DNA from: Acephala macrosclerotiorum
Taxonomy: Eukaryota > Ascomycota > Leotiomycetes > Helotiales > Mollisiaceae
Reading direction: 5' to 3'
Assembly (NCBI GenBank): GCA_014904845.1
Contig: MU119204.1
Span: forward strand, 744,001 to 808,000
Length of the DNA stretch: 64,000 bases
Shown: positions 13,345 to 24,750 of the stretch, piece after piece
Layout: each line of letters opens with the position of its first letter
Numbering within the stretch: the stretch's first letter is position 1
Notes under the pieces: generated by a model
Told to the model about the DNA's origin: nothing
The model's database searches: none
The model's input: only the letters and a program-made list of their open reading frames with translations
Program-made: the position numbers and the translations under genes

Positions 13345-14051
13345 ATGTCTGCCACAGTCGATGCTCCAAATAATAGCTATTTCGACGCTTTCAACACATT
13401 CGAATTCTCCACAGCGAGTAATAACCCTAGGAATATCGGTCACAACGACCCAACATACTTTCAAACCCACGAAGATGACGACCAGGACGAAGTTTCAATC
13501 ATCGAGGATCACCCGGACAACGATTCTCCCAGTCTAGATACGTCAACGCGAGAATTCGCTTCTAGTTCTTGGTCGAAACATCGACAATGTCGCAGCAAAT
13601 CTGCAGTTGAGATGTCAATCGAAAGAGCAAAACGTGCGCATACGATGGTTGAGCGGAGTAAGACACCATACCTCTTGAGAATCCCAGCAGATCAGCAGAT
13701 ATCATGAGAATTCTGAGACAGGAAAACCCCAACTGAGTTTCTGCAGATTATCGGGAACGATTAAACGACAAAATTGCTGAGCTGGGCGTTTATCTCTTCA
13801 GTGGCTCCGATAGTATGTCATAGCAATCTTTTCGATTCCCCATTTCAATTCAACTTCTCCGTTACTAACCCTGGGCAGCGCGAACGAAGCCATCAAAACA
13901 CCTTATCATGACGAGAGCTAAAGTGAGGCTGCAGGAACTTGCGAAAAGAAATAAAATGCTTGAGGAAGAAGTCGTGAAACTTCGACAGCGTGTTGCAATC
14001 CTTGAACATGCTATTACTTTCAAAGGGAAAGCTAGAGCTTCGAATGGCTGA
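13345..14051 (+). CDS. bHLH-leucine zipper transcription factor (small, SREBP-like basic region)
   Basis: Three exons: 13345-13657, 13747-13812 and 13879-14051, with introns of 89 bp (GTAAGA...CTGCAG) and 66 bp (GTATGT...GGGCAG, branch site TTACTAAC). Splicing assembles a textbook bHLH: basic region and helix 1 (RAHTMVERNYRERLNDKIAEL), a short loop, then helix 2 (KPSKHLIMTRAKVRLQEL). A zipper-like coiled coil follows directly (LEEEVVKLRQRVAILEH). The tyrosine in NYRERLN replaces the usual arginine, as in SREBP-type factors, but at 183 residues there is no membrane segment, so it is soluble. The N-terminal ~75 residues are acidic and Ser/Thr-rich and could be an activation domain. The upstream in-frame codon at 13294 is GTG; the ATG at 13345 is chosen. 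It lies between the bicupin and an NmrA-like gene and may regulate neighbours (inference). Confidence 0.85.
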
Positions 14052-15011
14052 CAACATTTTATGTTGGGAGAGATATGGCTGTGGTTGTGGAACAAGCGTT
14101 GAAATGGTTGTAATAATGGAATGGATAATCAGGTCTCGCGAACTCATTTTTTCTCTGAATTTATGTATCCAGGCGGTTGATTTCGATAGTGAACTTACTT
14201 CACTCGGAATGTGCATCTATCAGAAGCTTACCTCAATACAGATTCAAAGATGGGCTGTCTCATATTCCGAGATTTCATGTAAGCCTCCTGCAAAGTAAAA
14301 TCTTACATATCGCTGGGCCAATGATAGTCGTGATTCGTTTCATGGAGTTCGGGCTCCTCGACTGCTCCTTGATGCATGTTAACGGCAAGGTAATTGAAGA
14401 GGCTGGGAAGATCTTCAATGGCTACCATCTAGTGAAAGAATATGTGGAGAGGAGATTTTCCATAATCGACTATAAACTGCGAACGCCGTCGAGCAGCAAT
14501 TACTCGCTGTTCGTGGAGCCAAGTATACTAGCACACGTGACTTGAGATGATAAGTTACCGTTATGAGGTTTGATTATACTGTTCCAGCGGTAATGGATAA
14601 AGATACTTTGTGTGCTTAGCTTCAAGTATCTACTATGTATTAGTACTAAGAAGGTTGAATGTACTTGAAAATCATGAACATTCAGACAGACCATGACCTC
14701 GCTCGGAGATAAGACGCGAAAATATGCAGCACAAACGCTATTCAACACGGAACTTGAAACCACCTACGCAACCTGAAAATAGTTCTTAGAAGAATTCTAC
14801 ATTTGTCAGCTACGATTTGTGACTGTTTCGGCGTGCAGGTACAATCCACGTGATCACGCGCCCTTCAGTTTCGCTTGCCATATTTGTCTCACCCTTCACG
14901 TCCTTCTTCCTTCCTCTCATCGCACGATCAACACTCGAACCGCAAATAATCTTCCCTGCGATCAATTTTTTAAATAAATTTAAAGAGATCATACATCCGC
15001 CCGTACGGGAA
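14052..15011. other. No gene seen
   Basis: Contains a 122-codon frame (14177-14545, +) without an ATG at its 5' end and without a domain; treated as chance. The last ~150 bases are the promoter of the NmrA-like gene, with the CACGTGATCACGTG-like stretch ccacgtgatcacgcg around 14847. Confidence 0.4.
14845..14862. promoter_or_regulatory. CACGTG E-box upstream of the NmrA-like gene
   Basis: The sequence ccacgtgatcacgcg contains a perfect CACGTG palindrome about 160 bp upstream of the NmrA-like start codon. CACGTG is the classical site for bHLH factors, and a bHLH-zipper gene lies just upstream at 13345-14051. Binding is inference; a six-base site occurs often by chance. Confidence 0.3.
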
Positions 15012-16372
15012 ATGGCAGAGAAAACCAAGATCTTGATCTTAGGATCGACAGGTTACATGCACGTGTTCCTGCTGCCTGTCTTGACTGCACAGTACTGACT
15101 TCTTGCAGTGGAGGCTCCGTCTTGACGGAATTGATCGATCGTGGGACTGCTGATCATCAAGAGATATCAGCTCTCATCCGCCAGCCATATCAAGCGTCAA
15201 TTCTCAAAGATCAAGGCATCAATCCGATAATCTTCAAAAGTCTTGATGACATTGAAACTATCCGCGATGCTGCCAAGGATCATGACAGTACATATTCAAA
15301 TATCTCATTTTTCATTGATTGCTGACGGCGTGTGAAGTTGTCATTGCGGCTGCGGATGCACGACACGCGGAAAGCGCCAAGGCTATTTTGACAGGTCTCA
15401 GTGAGCGTCAGAAATCTATAGGCCGAGTGACATACTACATTCATGTAAGTACTCTTCACTCTTCATGTCTCATCCCATGTTCCACCCTTAGAACTATTTC
15501 TGATTGTTGAGCAGACATCAGGGACAAGTATGGTGGGAGATTGGCCTATTTCCAAAGACCCTTCTATCGAGCCCAAAATATACTCGGACAAACACGACAA
15601 CATTTTCGAAATTGAAAAGAACTGGCCTGAAGATTTCAGTCCAGTACGGAAGGTCAACCAGCTTGTTGTTGAGCTGGGTGAGAAGGAGGGCGTGAAGACT
15701 TACATCGTCCCTCCTCCTCTCATTTGTAAGCTTCTGTTCACTACCATGTCCGAAATATAGTACATGGCAGTGCTGACCATCTCAGTTGGTCCTGGAACTG
15801 GGTTCTTCACACTTGGTTTTGGTCAGGTCCATATGATAGTTCAATTGGCACTCAAGAAGAAACAATCGGTGACGGTTGGGCCAGGCGAGGGAGTATGGAA
15901 CCGCGTTCACGTCAAAGACCTCAGCAGGCTTTATTTTTTGCTCGTCCAAGCTCTGCTTGAGGGCAAAACAGATGTGCCAAGTGGGAAGACGGGGTACTTC
16001 TTCGCTGAGAACGGCTACCAATCATGGAGAGAAATCTCCGATAGAGTCGCGAAGGCAGGAAAGGAAGTTGGTGCATTCGAAAATTGTGAAGTGGCAAGTG
16101 TTACGTTGCAAGAGGCTGCTGACGAGTTTTACGATGGAGATCTGAGGCATGCTGAAGGTGTCTTGGTTTCGAAGTAAGTCTCTTTTCTCATGAGAATTAA
16201 CAGCGCGATACACAGCTATCATTCTTGGCATCGGGCTAACAACATAACTAGTTCGAGGACAGCAGCCAACAATGCACGTGACGTTCTGGGATGGAGCACA
16301 TCATACGGCGAAGAGGCATTCCATGAGGAGATCGTCGATGTTGTCTCCAATATGGCCTCGCAGAAGGACTAA
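15012..16372 (+). CDS. NmrA-like / atypical SDR NAD(P)-binding protein
   Basis: Six exons: 15012-15058, 15109-15287, 15338-15444, 15515-15725, 15786-16173 and 16252-16372, giving 350 residues. The first intron starts with GC (GCACGT...TTGCAG); only this donor restores the Rossmann glycine motif ILGSTGYIGG, which is split in codon 16. The other introns are GT-AG. The N-terminal Rossmann fold and IVIAAADARHAESAKAIL, then YYIHTSGTS and later VKDLSRLYFLLVQALLEG, are typical of NmrA/isoflavone-reductase-like and epimerase-type atypical SDRs. Such proteins act as redox-sensing regulators or as reductases on small molecules. The substrate is unknown. It stands 415 bp upstream of a second SDR on the same strand, which suggests a shared metabolic role (inference). 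Confidence 0.85.
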
Positions 16373-16661
16373 TGTCCGAGTTTTTGAATTAGCGAGGCTG
16401 AAGTTGTGGCATCGGCGATACTGGGTAGGATTACAAATGATAGCCGGTCTCATGCACGACTACCAATCCTACGAAGAGAGGTGATCTTTCTCCACAATCA
16501 GGTTCTAGCATCACCTCATGCCTTTCAGTAAAGCCTTGGTAGACTTGAATAACCGATCTGAGGGGGAGCCGAGTTGAGCAATCAGAGCGAGCTCTGCGAT
16601 TCCGCTAAAGCAACTTCACAATGCTGATTTCAAAGCTCGGGCTTGTTATAAATGACGGCAG

Positions 16662-16670
16662 ATATATAAA
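16662..16670 (+). promoter_or_regulatory. TATA-like box of the SDR gene
   Basis: The stretch atatataaa lies about 120 bp upstream of the SDR start codon at 16787, followed by a pyrimidine-rich leader. The placement fits a core promoter element; this is position and composition only. Confidence 0.35.
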
Positions 16671-16786
16671 CTCCGGCTTGTTGCCCTCATCGTCTCCAGG
16701 TTCCATTCCATCTTCAAGGTTTATATTCTAATTCCAATTGCCACCCTAATTCTATTTCAAGCAAATTCTTGTCCATTTGAAAAATC

Positions 16787-17663
16787 ATGGCGTCGAAAGT
16801 CATCCTCGTCCTTGGTGCTGGTCCTAACATCGGAATGAGCATCGTGAAACACTTCGCGTCGAAAGGATACAAGACAGCTGGTGTATCCAGGACCCCTACT
16901 GCTGAGCTCAAAGGTGCTGCGAACCTCGCCTTGAGCGCCGACTTCTCGAAGCCGGAGACCATCAAGCCTGTTTTCGATGAAGTCAAGGCCAAGATTGGGA
17001 TACCCAATGTTGTTGTCTTCAATGGTAGGTCCCTGCTATTCTATCTCTCTTGAAAATTCAGATACTGACGAACGATTGTGACAGCTGCTGCAAACACAAT
17101 GAATCCAGATCCATTCTCCGTCCCCATTGAGGACTTCACCAAAGATGTCAACATCAACACCATCAGTGCCTTTTCGGCGCTGCAACAAGCTATCCAGGGC
17201 TTCAAAGAGCTACCAAAAGATACGCCGAAGGCATTTATCTATACTGGAAATTGTCTGTTGCATGTCGCTATGCCCGTACTTATGGATGGGGGCCTTGGAA
17301 AGCGAGCTGCGGGCTTTATGGTTGAGAATGCTGTGCTTGCCCATGGGGGCTCAGGGTTCCGGTAAGTTAGATCTTCTCTCTCTTCTGCCTTACCCTGCTC
17401 TTGATCTCTCAGGATAATAGATCCTCTCAAACAATCTAGGCGAAATGCCAGAAGACGAGACCCTTGCTAACCAACACAGATTCTATATCGCAGATGAAAG
17501 AAAGGAGAACGGCGCACCGGTGTACTCAGATGTTAACGGCCAAGCACATGCTGACTTTTACTTTGAGTTGGCGGAGAGTGACAAGCAAGGGCCGTGGGAT
17601 GCGACGTTTGTGGGTGGGAAGGGGTATGTTGATTTTGAAGGGAAGGTTGAGGCGAGGCAGTAG
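16787..17663 (+). CDS. Short-chain dehydrogenase/reductase-like protein, atypical
   Basis: Three exons, 16787-17024, 17085-17361 and 17480-17663 (introns 60 and 118 bp), giving 232 residues. The N-terminal cofactor loop LVLGAGPNIGMSI is a TGxxxGxG variant, and the next strand reads VVVFNAAAN, the SDR NNAG position. The C-terminal part includes RFYIADERKENGAPVY, as in many fungal SDR-like reading frames of this size. The usual catalytic YxxxK is not evident (GKRAAGF stands near the place), so it may be a non-canonical or inactive dehydrogenase. Using the nearer acceptor at 17440 for intron 2 would run into a stop; the acceptor at 17479, with a CTAAC branch site before it, keeps frame. Confidence 0.8.
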
Positions 17664-17887
17664 ACTTTGACCATGGGAAGCTGGGGTCTGAAGTGTATTG
17701 TTCCTATTTCTTGAGAAATATAAGCATCTCCCTATCAATTTTGAGAAACCACTTGATCTGAGAACCTCCGCGATATTGTTTCCACATGATGGTTGCCCGC
17801 CATGTGTGCCCCGCTTCCGTCGGTCTTCCACCGGTCTTTCACTTCATTTCTTCCTGGTTTAGTCTTTCTTCTCTTGACCTTTCATAT

Positions 17888-18690
17888 CAGGCGTCGAAGT
17901 TGATGTTGCCAAGTTAGATCCAAAGTCCTTCCTAGAACTCAACAAAATCAACTTCCTAACATCTACCCCCGACACAATAACCTACTCGCCGCTTCCTAAA
18001 CCCCGTCTCCAACCAACTCACAAACCAGCAAAAGATCATCACTACCTCCTTCGCCGCCCCTCCTCTCCTGGCGTCGTTTCAGTCCTGCCAGTTGAGATCT
18101 AAGGACAGGTATTGCTGCATTGCGATTTTGAGAGTTTGGCGGCCGTCAGACTGACGAATTGTGATTGGCATGAGTTGGTGAGGGGAGTGAAAGAGTAGGA
18201 GGCGATTATGACTCATTTATGGGATGGGATGGGGGGGGGGGGAGTGGTATCATTCTCACGGCAAGGTTTACGGTAGTTTTATTTCTGAAGGTTGTAGATG
18301 GGGTGGAGAGTTTGGGCCGTTTTTGAAAGGTTTGGGATTTGAGAGGTGTTGTTCTAATTGTGCTTGGAGGAATGAGAGGTTGATGCTCATGCAGCTAGAG
18401 AATGCAGAATGGTGGCTTTGGTGTTACCAAGGAAGAGTTGAACGAGGATGGAGTGAGAACTTTTCTGGGATTCAAGGAGGAAAGGCGTGCTAATCGTGAA
18501 GAGAGAACAAAGATGGCGGCGCTGAATGATGTGCTAAGAATTGCGGATAGGAAATTTGAGTCTGGTAGGGAAGGGGTGCTGGATTGGATGAGCAACCTGT
18601 TCTTGGGAAACTGGGAAGAGAGTGATAGGGCAGAGATTAGGATGGGTCAGGTTCTAGGTGGTGTGAGAAAAGGCCCTGGGTTTGGTAGGG
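17888..18690 (+). pseudogene. Possible decayed gene of unknown family
   Basis: Protein-like segments appear in successive frames: one from about 17890 to a TAA near 18101 (contains LDPKSFLELNKINFL and PLPKPRLQPTHKP), continuing in the same frame past that stop with HCDFESLAAVRLTNCDWHELV, then another TAG. A charged segment lies further on in a different frame (18402-18650, e.g. KFESGREGVLDWMSNLFLG). A run of 12 G at 18231-18242 lies between them and could be a site of frameshift or of base-call error. I recognise no family. It could equally be an unrecognised multi-exon gene or chance. Confidence 0.25.
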
Positions 18691-20976
18691 GGCATTACAA
18701 AACGGAGTTCAAGAGTCCGTTGGGTGGGTGTAGAGGGGTCGGGGTTGTGCGGATGCCTATGTTTGAGTTGGTTAAAGGAGCGAGTAGGTTGGGAAATGGT
18801 GTTCGGGCTGTTTGCGGCGTATAAGAGGTGCGGAGAGGGTGAGAGGAATGCTTGTCCATCGTCTACTCTCGGGTGAGCGAAGCAAAGCTTTCGCGTATGC
18901 CGAGTTGGACATTCGGGCCGTATGCATATACTTGACTGAACCATATTGAGTATCGTGATTTCATGCTTTTGTTTTTTGCTGATTCGCGGTAGGGGGCTCG
19001 TCTGAGTCTTGGCACGCTCGAGGCCAAGCATCGATGTTGTCATAGAATACATCTCGAAGTTAATTTGGAGGCCTGCAGATATGAAACAGGTTTATTGTGA
19101 GGCCATGGGAGGTTTCTTTTGCTAGAGAGTGTATCTTGTATGGGAGCTTCGCTCCTCAGGCGCACCTGCAAAATCTCAATTGAAAAGAGGAGAACCCAAT
19201 GACCCGAGCTACTCAGCAGAGGGTGGACTTGGAGGACGACGAAAGCAATATTCGCAAATACTTGAAATCCTGTATCTTGCATACATTCTTGCAAAGCTCC
19301 CTCGTCAAACCCTAGATATCCTGACCGCCTGATTCATACTAGGAACAACAGGTCGTTCTGGCCCGATGAAGCCATGATCCCCTGCGGCTGAGACATGGTC
19401 CCGATTGTCGGGACTGAAGAAAAGGCATGGTGCGAACGGATCTGCAATTGCGGGAATGTCTGACGATCATATGGAAATTCACTAACTCTAAACCCGATTT
19501 AATCAACTCCACCTGTTACGACGTTTCTTTTCGTCAGCCCATCAAGCAGATCATCACGTGATTCGACATGCGTTTCGGAAACGTGTGCCGCGTAGAGCGG
19601 TTTGCGTGGTCTTCCCCGCTCACGGGAATGACAACAAGAGAGTTTGCCAAAATAACTCAGCGAATATGCCCGATCTGGTGGAGCTTGAATGGTAAGGTTT
19701 GTTTCCCCGTTGATTGGGAACAGGCAGCAAGCAGCAAGCATCTCTCCTTTTTATACTCACTCTCGGCCCTTTCTCCAGACGCCGGAAGCTCGGCTCTGCT
19801 GCCAGTCACCTCTCTCCTCCAGCGTCGTTTCAGGACCGCCAGTGGACTCTGGTTCCTGGATTCCCACACTAGCACTGACTGGACGCCATTCCCTGTGCAG
19901 CCGTGGTAGTGCTGCATCTGAATGCCGCCAGCCAGCCAGAGGGCATCGAGGAGCATCGAGGCACATCATCAGGGCAGCAGACGCAACCACCACAAATCAT
20001 ACCAACCCAAGAACATCCGGATTCCGCTCTCACCCCTCCATCACGAGTTCATCACAAGCCCCAATGCTACTCTCTCCATCTCGACTCCTGCATTATCCAT
20101 AGTCGTTTGTGCACCCCATTCCGACGGTTGCACGCCTTTCTCCTTCCTTCTTACACAGCACTCCTCGTGGCCCAGAACTTAATAATTGAATTGACATGCC
20201 ACCCGGATGCCCGCATGTGAATAGGAACTTCAGCATTGGCAGGGTTTCGCTCATTGACGCCGAGTCTGGTCGAGCTGAAGTTGGGTTGCAACTCGCAGTC
20301 TTGGGGTGCTGTCTCGAGTCGCCTCGCATTATCCTCATCTACCTCACCGTCGCTGCATCTGTTTCTCCTCTCCTCATCAACTCCCTCCTCGAAGGTCCGG
20401 GCCTGCCGTGCACCAGACGTTGAGCGACGACTGGTGCGCCGCTTCGTGCGTTGGTTACGGTAACGGGACTTTTGATCTCAGGTACGAGGAACAAAGTCTA
20501 GGTCTTCATGCGCGAGCGGCGTTTAAATGCCCCCTGGTCGACAATCTGCATAACACATTCCACACAACGAACGCAATTCTACGTTTCATCGCTGCTCCTC
20601 CCACGATCACCACACTGCATAGTCGCCGCACCGCAGCGAATACACAGCCTGTCCAGAGCCTAGGTTTCTTTGACTTCCATCTGATCCAGGGGGATCCAAA
20701 CGGTCCTAAGGTCTTGATCGAAACGCTCCATCTCCTCGTACTTCATCGTGCTCGCCTTGCGACTGATCCGAGCCCAGGCGAAAGCATTGTCTCTCCACCA
20801 GGACACCCTCGCACATACCCCATTTATCGAACCCAGCAGCGCTTCTATCTTCGGAACTGTGACACAAATCCAGGTACCCAGGCTGTGCAACTCGAGACAT
20901 CATCAGCGGTCCTGCGGCAACCGCCTGCAATCGAAAAGGGCCAACTGCGCGAGCAACAGGGGCTCGCTGGCTCACA
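18691..20976. other. No gene seen; long leader region of the RhoGAP gene
   Basis: Many overlapping short frames on both strands, none with a domain. The final kilobase (about 19900-20976) is CA/CT-rich and resembles a promoter with a long 5' leader, possibly with non-coding exons and uORFs. Confidence 0.4.
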
Positions 20977-23053
20977 ATGGCACGAAAATCTACACCACAG
21001 CCGCTGACGCTGCCCACGACTATTGTCAGCGATGAGAACGACTTCATCGACAGTCCCAGATCTGCTTTGAGCCCTAAGTCTCCGAGATCACCGAGGTCTC
21101 CTTTCAGATTCAACTCAAAGAAGTCACAAAGCGACTTCCAGTCTATTGAAGCGGTCGAATCGCAACAAGTCTCAAGCATACCTGCCTCGCAGACTAGTCC
21201 CTCCCTTTCCACAACCAACAACACTATTATACCAGAGAAGGAAAGGGAAAGGCCATCACGGAGTGGGTTCTTCTCGAACTATAAGGCCTCGAAGAGTTCG
21301 AGTCGTCTGCAGAACCAAGAGAGACGGCAGGAAGAGATGTCGAGAGACACGGACCCTGCTATGTCCACAAAAGTTTCAACAAAGGAAAATTCTAGAACTG
21401 GTACGACTCGTACTGTTTCATCTATTCATCTTCAGGAACTAACCTCTGCTGTCGTATTAGACAGCAATACAGACAAGACAATCACCCGAAGACCAGTTGG
21501 CGGGCCCTCGAGATCAGACGCCTCCCTCGACTCGACTGGGGAGTCCGCGGCTGGTCAACAACCTACCACTAATACCGTTGTGAAGAAGGCTAAGCCAAAG
21601 CCTTTCAGTATCTTGTCACGAACGAAATCTGTACGAGACGAGCAGAGCCCCAGAGAACCATCCCCAAAGCACGCCATTGCCGAGCCTGAACCAGCACATA
21701 CAACTGAGAGCTCTATGAAGACAGCCCCTCTACCCATCGAACACGACCGCTCATTCAGACATATGATGAGCTCTACGATTCGGCAACGATCTGAAGATCG
21801 TACACCCACAATGCCTCGAGACAGGTCACAAGAGAAGGCCACGAAGGAGGGCAGCAAGCTTAAGGGTTCGAGGGACAATAGCAGGTCACAGATGGCCCGG
21901 GATCCAAACAAGAGATCAGAGACCTCGTTTTCGAACTCCTTCAATGAGCGCGGTGGGCAGTCGTTCCTGAGCGGCTTGAAGACACATGCTACCAAGGGCG
22001 CGGGGGCATTGAGCAAGGGTTTGTTTGGGAAAGGCAGGACCAGCAGCACAACCGAGAAGGAGCCGGTCGTCGACGACGAGCATTACCAGTTGAAGGTCCT
22101 CAATCTGCCACTTGTTGAACAGACCCGGAAGACCAGGATCTCGAAGAAGCTGGAGGAGTCGCGTGACAAGACAGAGTTCTGGATGCCCGCCTTCCCATGG
22201 AGAGCCATCGACTACTTGAACTACAAAGGTAGTGATGTTGAGGGTCTGTACAGAGTTCCTGGGAGTACACCTGAGATCAAGAAATGGCAGAGAAAGTTCG
22301 ATGAGGGTAAGATAAATCTACTTCATTTCCAGTTCCTGCATGACGGCGCTGACATTTTTTGTAGTATACGATGTCGACCTCTTCGAACAACCTGATCTCT
22401 ATGATATTAACATTATCGGCTCTATGCTCAAGGCTTGGTTCCGTGAACTTCAGGACGAACTACTCCCTAAGTCTGTTCAAGAGCACATTGCACGGGAGTG
22501 TTCCGGCTCCGAGGAGGTTCCACAAATGTTGATTGACGAGCTCTCTAATCTTTCACCCTTCAACTACTATCTGCTATTCGCCATCACCTGCCATCTGTCA
22601 CTTCTCCTCGCACATTCCGACAAGAACAAGATGGACTACCGAAACCTTTGCATTTGCTTCCAACCTTGCTTGAAGATTGATGCCTTCTGCTTCCGGTTCC
22701 TCGTCTGCAACTGGAGAGACTGCTGGAAGGGTTGCAAGAATGAGGCTCAGTATATCGAACAAGAGTATATGCTGTTCAACCAAGTCGACATGCTTCCTCC
22801 TTCCAGTGCTGAAGGTCGTAGCAGCACCGCCATTGAGAGCGAGCGTAACGTCTCAAGCTCTGACAGTAGCAAACCTAGCAGCATCGACAACTCAAACCAG
22901 AATAAGATGCTACCATTCAGCCAAGGTTCAACCACCAGCTCGGGCACTGTTAATACCACTTTGACCGTTGTCGCGGAGCGATCACAAACTCCGCCAAACT
23001 CGGACATGCGTCCGCTCAGTCCTATTAAGCCATTGAGTCCGCTTGGCTTCTAA
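20977..23053 (+). CDS. Rho GTPase-activating protein (RhoGAP domain)
   Basis: Two exons, 20977-22306 and 22365-23053, with a 58-bp intron (GTAAGA...TTGTAG); 672 residues. The N-terminal ~370 residues are Ser/Arg-rich and disordered, with SPKSPRSPRSPF repeats that could be phosphorylated. The RhoGAP domain spans about 395-600, with the arginine finger in GLYRVPGS (Arg near 426) and, after the intron, KMDYRNLCICFQPCLKID. The tail is again Ser/Pro-rich (PLSPIKPLSPLGF). It should switch off a Rho/Cdc42-type GTPase controlling polarity and cell-wall growth. The GAP domain is split by the intron. The ATG at 20977 begins a clean frame; a 5' non-coding exon is possible. Confidence 0.92.
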
Positions 23054-24039
23054 GCAACTTTGAGGCTAGGTCTCGGCTAATGCTGTTGACTATTGACGAA
23101 CTGCCACAGTATATCGACACACCGATACTCCGTTTCCTCTCGAATGTATTGTCCGCCGAGAGGGTCTACCTGGAAAGAAGCAAATGAGTTATGAGGAAAT
23201 CGACAGGAGCAACGGATTTGCAAGCAATCTTCACGGCTGGGCATGAAACGATTTTCCTTCTTCTCGACCTCGAATTTTCTTTACTAGGTATACGACTGTG
23301 CAGTATCTTGATGGAAAGCGATTCTCTTCACATGCTTGTCATATCATTACGATTCTTCTTTCTCATCATACGTTCATGCGATCGAAGTCTGTGTTGAATA
23401 CCCCTAGCGTTGCACATGGTAGCATCTTTGTTTTTTCGCTTTTATTTGCTATATTCAACTGCATTTGAAGGCTACGCTCCGAGAATACCGGAGGTAGCCT
23501 TCATACGGATGGATGTAATGACCTTTGGTGGATGAGTCGGGGTAGGGGGGAAGACGGAGTTGTGTCTATTTCCTTGGATGGAGAGGATGATTACTTTCCT
23601 GTGGTCCGAGGGAGTGAGGAAGACGAATCGAGGACATATATATGGCCTTTGATGGCCATCTTTGTAAGATTATGAGGTGATGTGGTGGAGCGTGAAGCAC
23701 ACCAACTGAAAAGGAGAGGTATCCAGGATGCAAGGGACATATGGATGTAGACAGACATTAATGCATTCCGTGCCGGAGCATCTTGACTATCATGAATCGC
23801 GACATGAAATTACTAGAGCAACTTCTTATGGCATGGTGACCTTTGTGCCTTTTCCATACCGCCCAAAACGCCATTCAGCTAGGAAGCAGCTCCGACAACG
23901 CCTGCCAATGCAAAGTCTGCCTCCATGAGACCCATATACACTGGGCCACAAGAAGCTCAAGCAACTTAAAACAGCTCCCAGCTCACTCATGATACGCCAG
24001 GGGGTTTTCACTTCAACCACACACCCTCCCCGAAACCAC
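23054..24039. other. No gene seen; convergent 3' flanks
   Basis: Between the stop of the RhoGAP gene (+) and the stop of RRS1 (-). Only short frames; no repeats or RNA gene recognised. Confidence 0.5.
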
Positions 24040-24750
24040 TCAATCCCTCCTACCCCCATGATTCTTCTTCTGCTTTCTCTCATTCGCCCTCTGCAACCGC
24101 TCATTCCGTCTAACCTTCTCCTTCCTCTCCCGTCTTCCATCTCCTCGAACCTGCGTCCCCTCCTTCCTCTCCCTCTCCTTCTTCTCATCCACCTCTACTA
24201 TCCACGCCTCATCCGCCTTCTTGTTTGCGCCTTTGTATCCCCATTTGGGGACCCATTCGCCGGTTGCTTCGTCGTACTGCATTTTCTTACGTTCTTCGGC
24301 GGTTTTGGATTTGATGCCTTTCTTTGCGGCGAATTTCTCCCATGTTGTGGGGGCTTTTGGTGGCGGTAGTGGCTGAGGCGGATTAGCAGCAATCGTGAAA
24401 ATTAAGGACCGAAATGAAAATGTGATCTTGTGAAGCGCAAAGTGGGAAAAAGAGGAGAATGAATAGAAGCATACCTTCTCTCTCGGCAACCTCGTCTCAA
24501 TCCCTGGCAAACTCAACAAAACCCCATTCGGCGTACTGGCAATCGGACAAGTGCTCAGCAATTGATTCAGTAGTGCTTGTGCGCCATCTCTTGCTGTAGC
24601 TGCGAGGTCGTCTTCTAGGTTTTCGGGAGAGGTGAGGAGGAGTGGATTTGGGTCTGAGGCGAGGAGGAGGCCGAGGTCGAATGTGTAGGGCGTGGGTTTG
24701 TTGACTACGACTGGGAGTCGAGAGGGGCCTTTGGATTCTGTTTCTGCCAT
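24040..24750 (-). CDS. RRS1: Ribosome biogenesis regulator Rrs1
   Basis: Nucleolar factor that, with Rpf2, brings the 5S RNP into pre-60S ribosomes. Exon 1 is 24750-24475 and exon 2 is 24372-24040, giving 202 residues, very close to the yeast length. The intron (102 bp, GTATGC...CCTCAG) is a multiple of three and has no stop, so an unspliced reading appears as one open frame of 236 codons. The spliced join LPREK|PLPPPKAPTTWEKFA restores the conserved core TxWExFAxxKGI. Family features seen: PYTFDLGLLLASDPNPL near the start, TGEWVPKWGYKGANK, and a strongly basic C-terminus for nucleolar targeting. It shares a short promoter with the mitochondrial ribosomal gene at 24984. Confidence 0.93.
   Translation of the reverse strand: MAETESKGPSRLPVVVNKPTPYTFDLGLLLASDPNPLLLTSPENLEDDLAATARDGAQALLNQLLSTCPIASTPNGVLLSLPGIETRLPREKVCFYSFSSFSHFALHKITFSFRSLIFTIAANPPQPLPPPKAPTTWEKFAAKKGIKSKTAEERKKMQYDEATGEWVPKWGYKGANKKADEAWIVEVDEKKERERKEGTQVRGDGRRERKEKVRRNERLQRANERKQKKNHGGRRD

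Noticed and set aside
14177..14545. 122-codon + strand frame after the bHLH gene
   Set aside because: No ATG at its beginning, no motif, and the bHLH protein ends cleanly at 14051.
20306..21007. 233-codon + strand frame just upstream of the RhoGAP gene
   Set aside because: Low-complexity leader sequence without domain; overlaps the RhoGAP start in another frame and fits no splice join to it.
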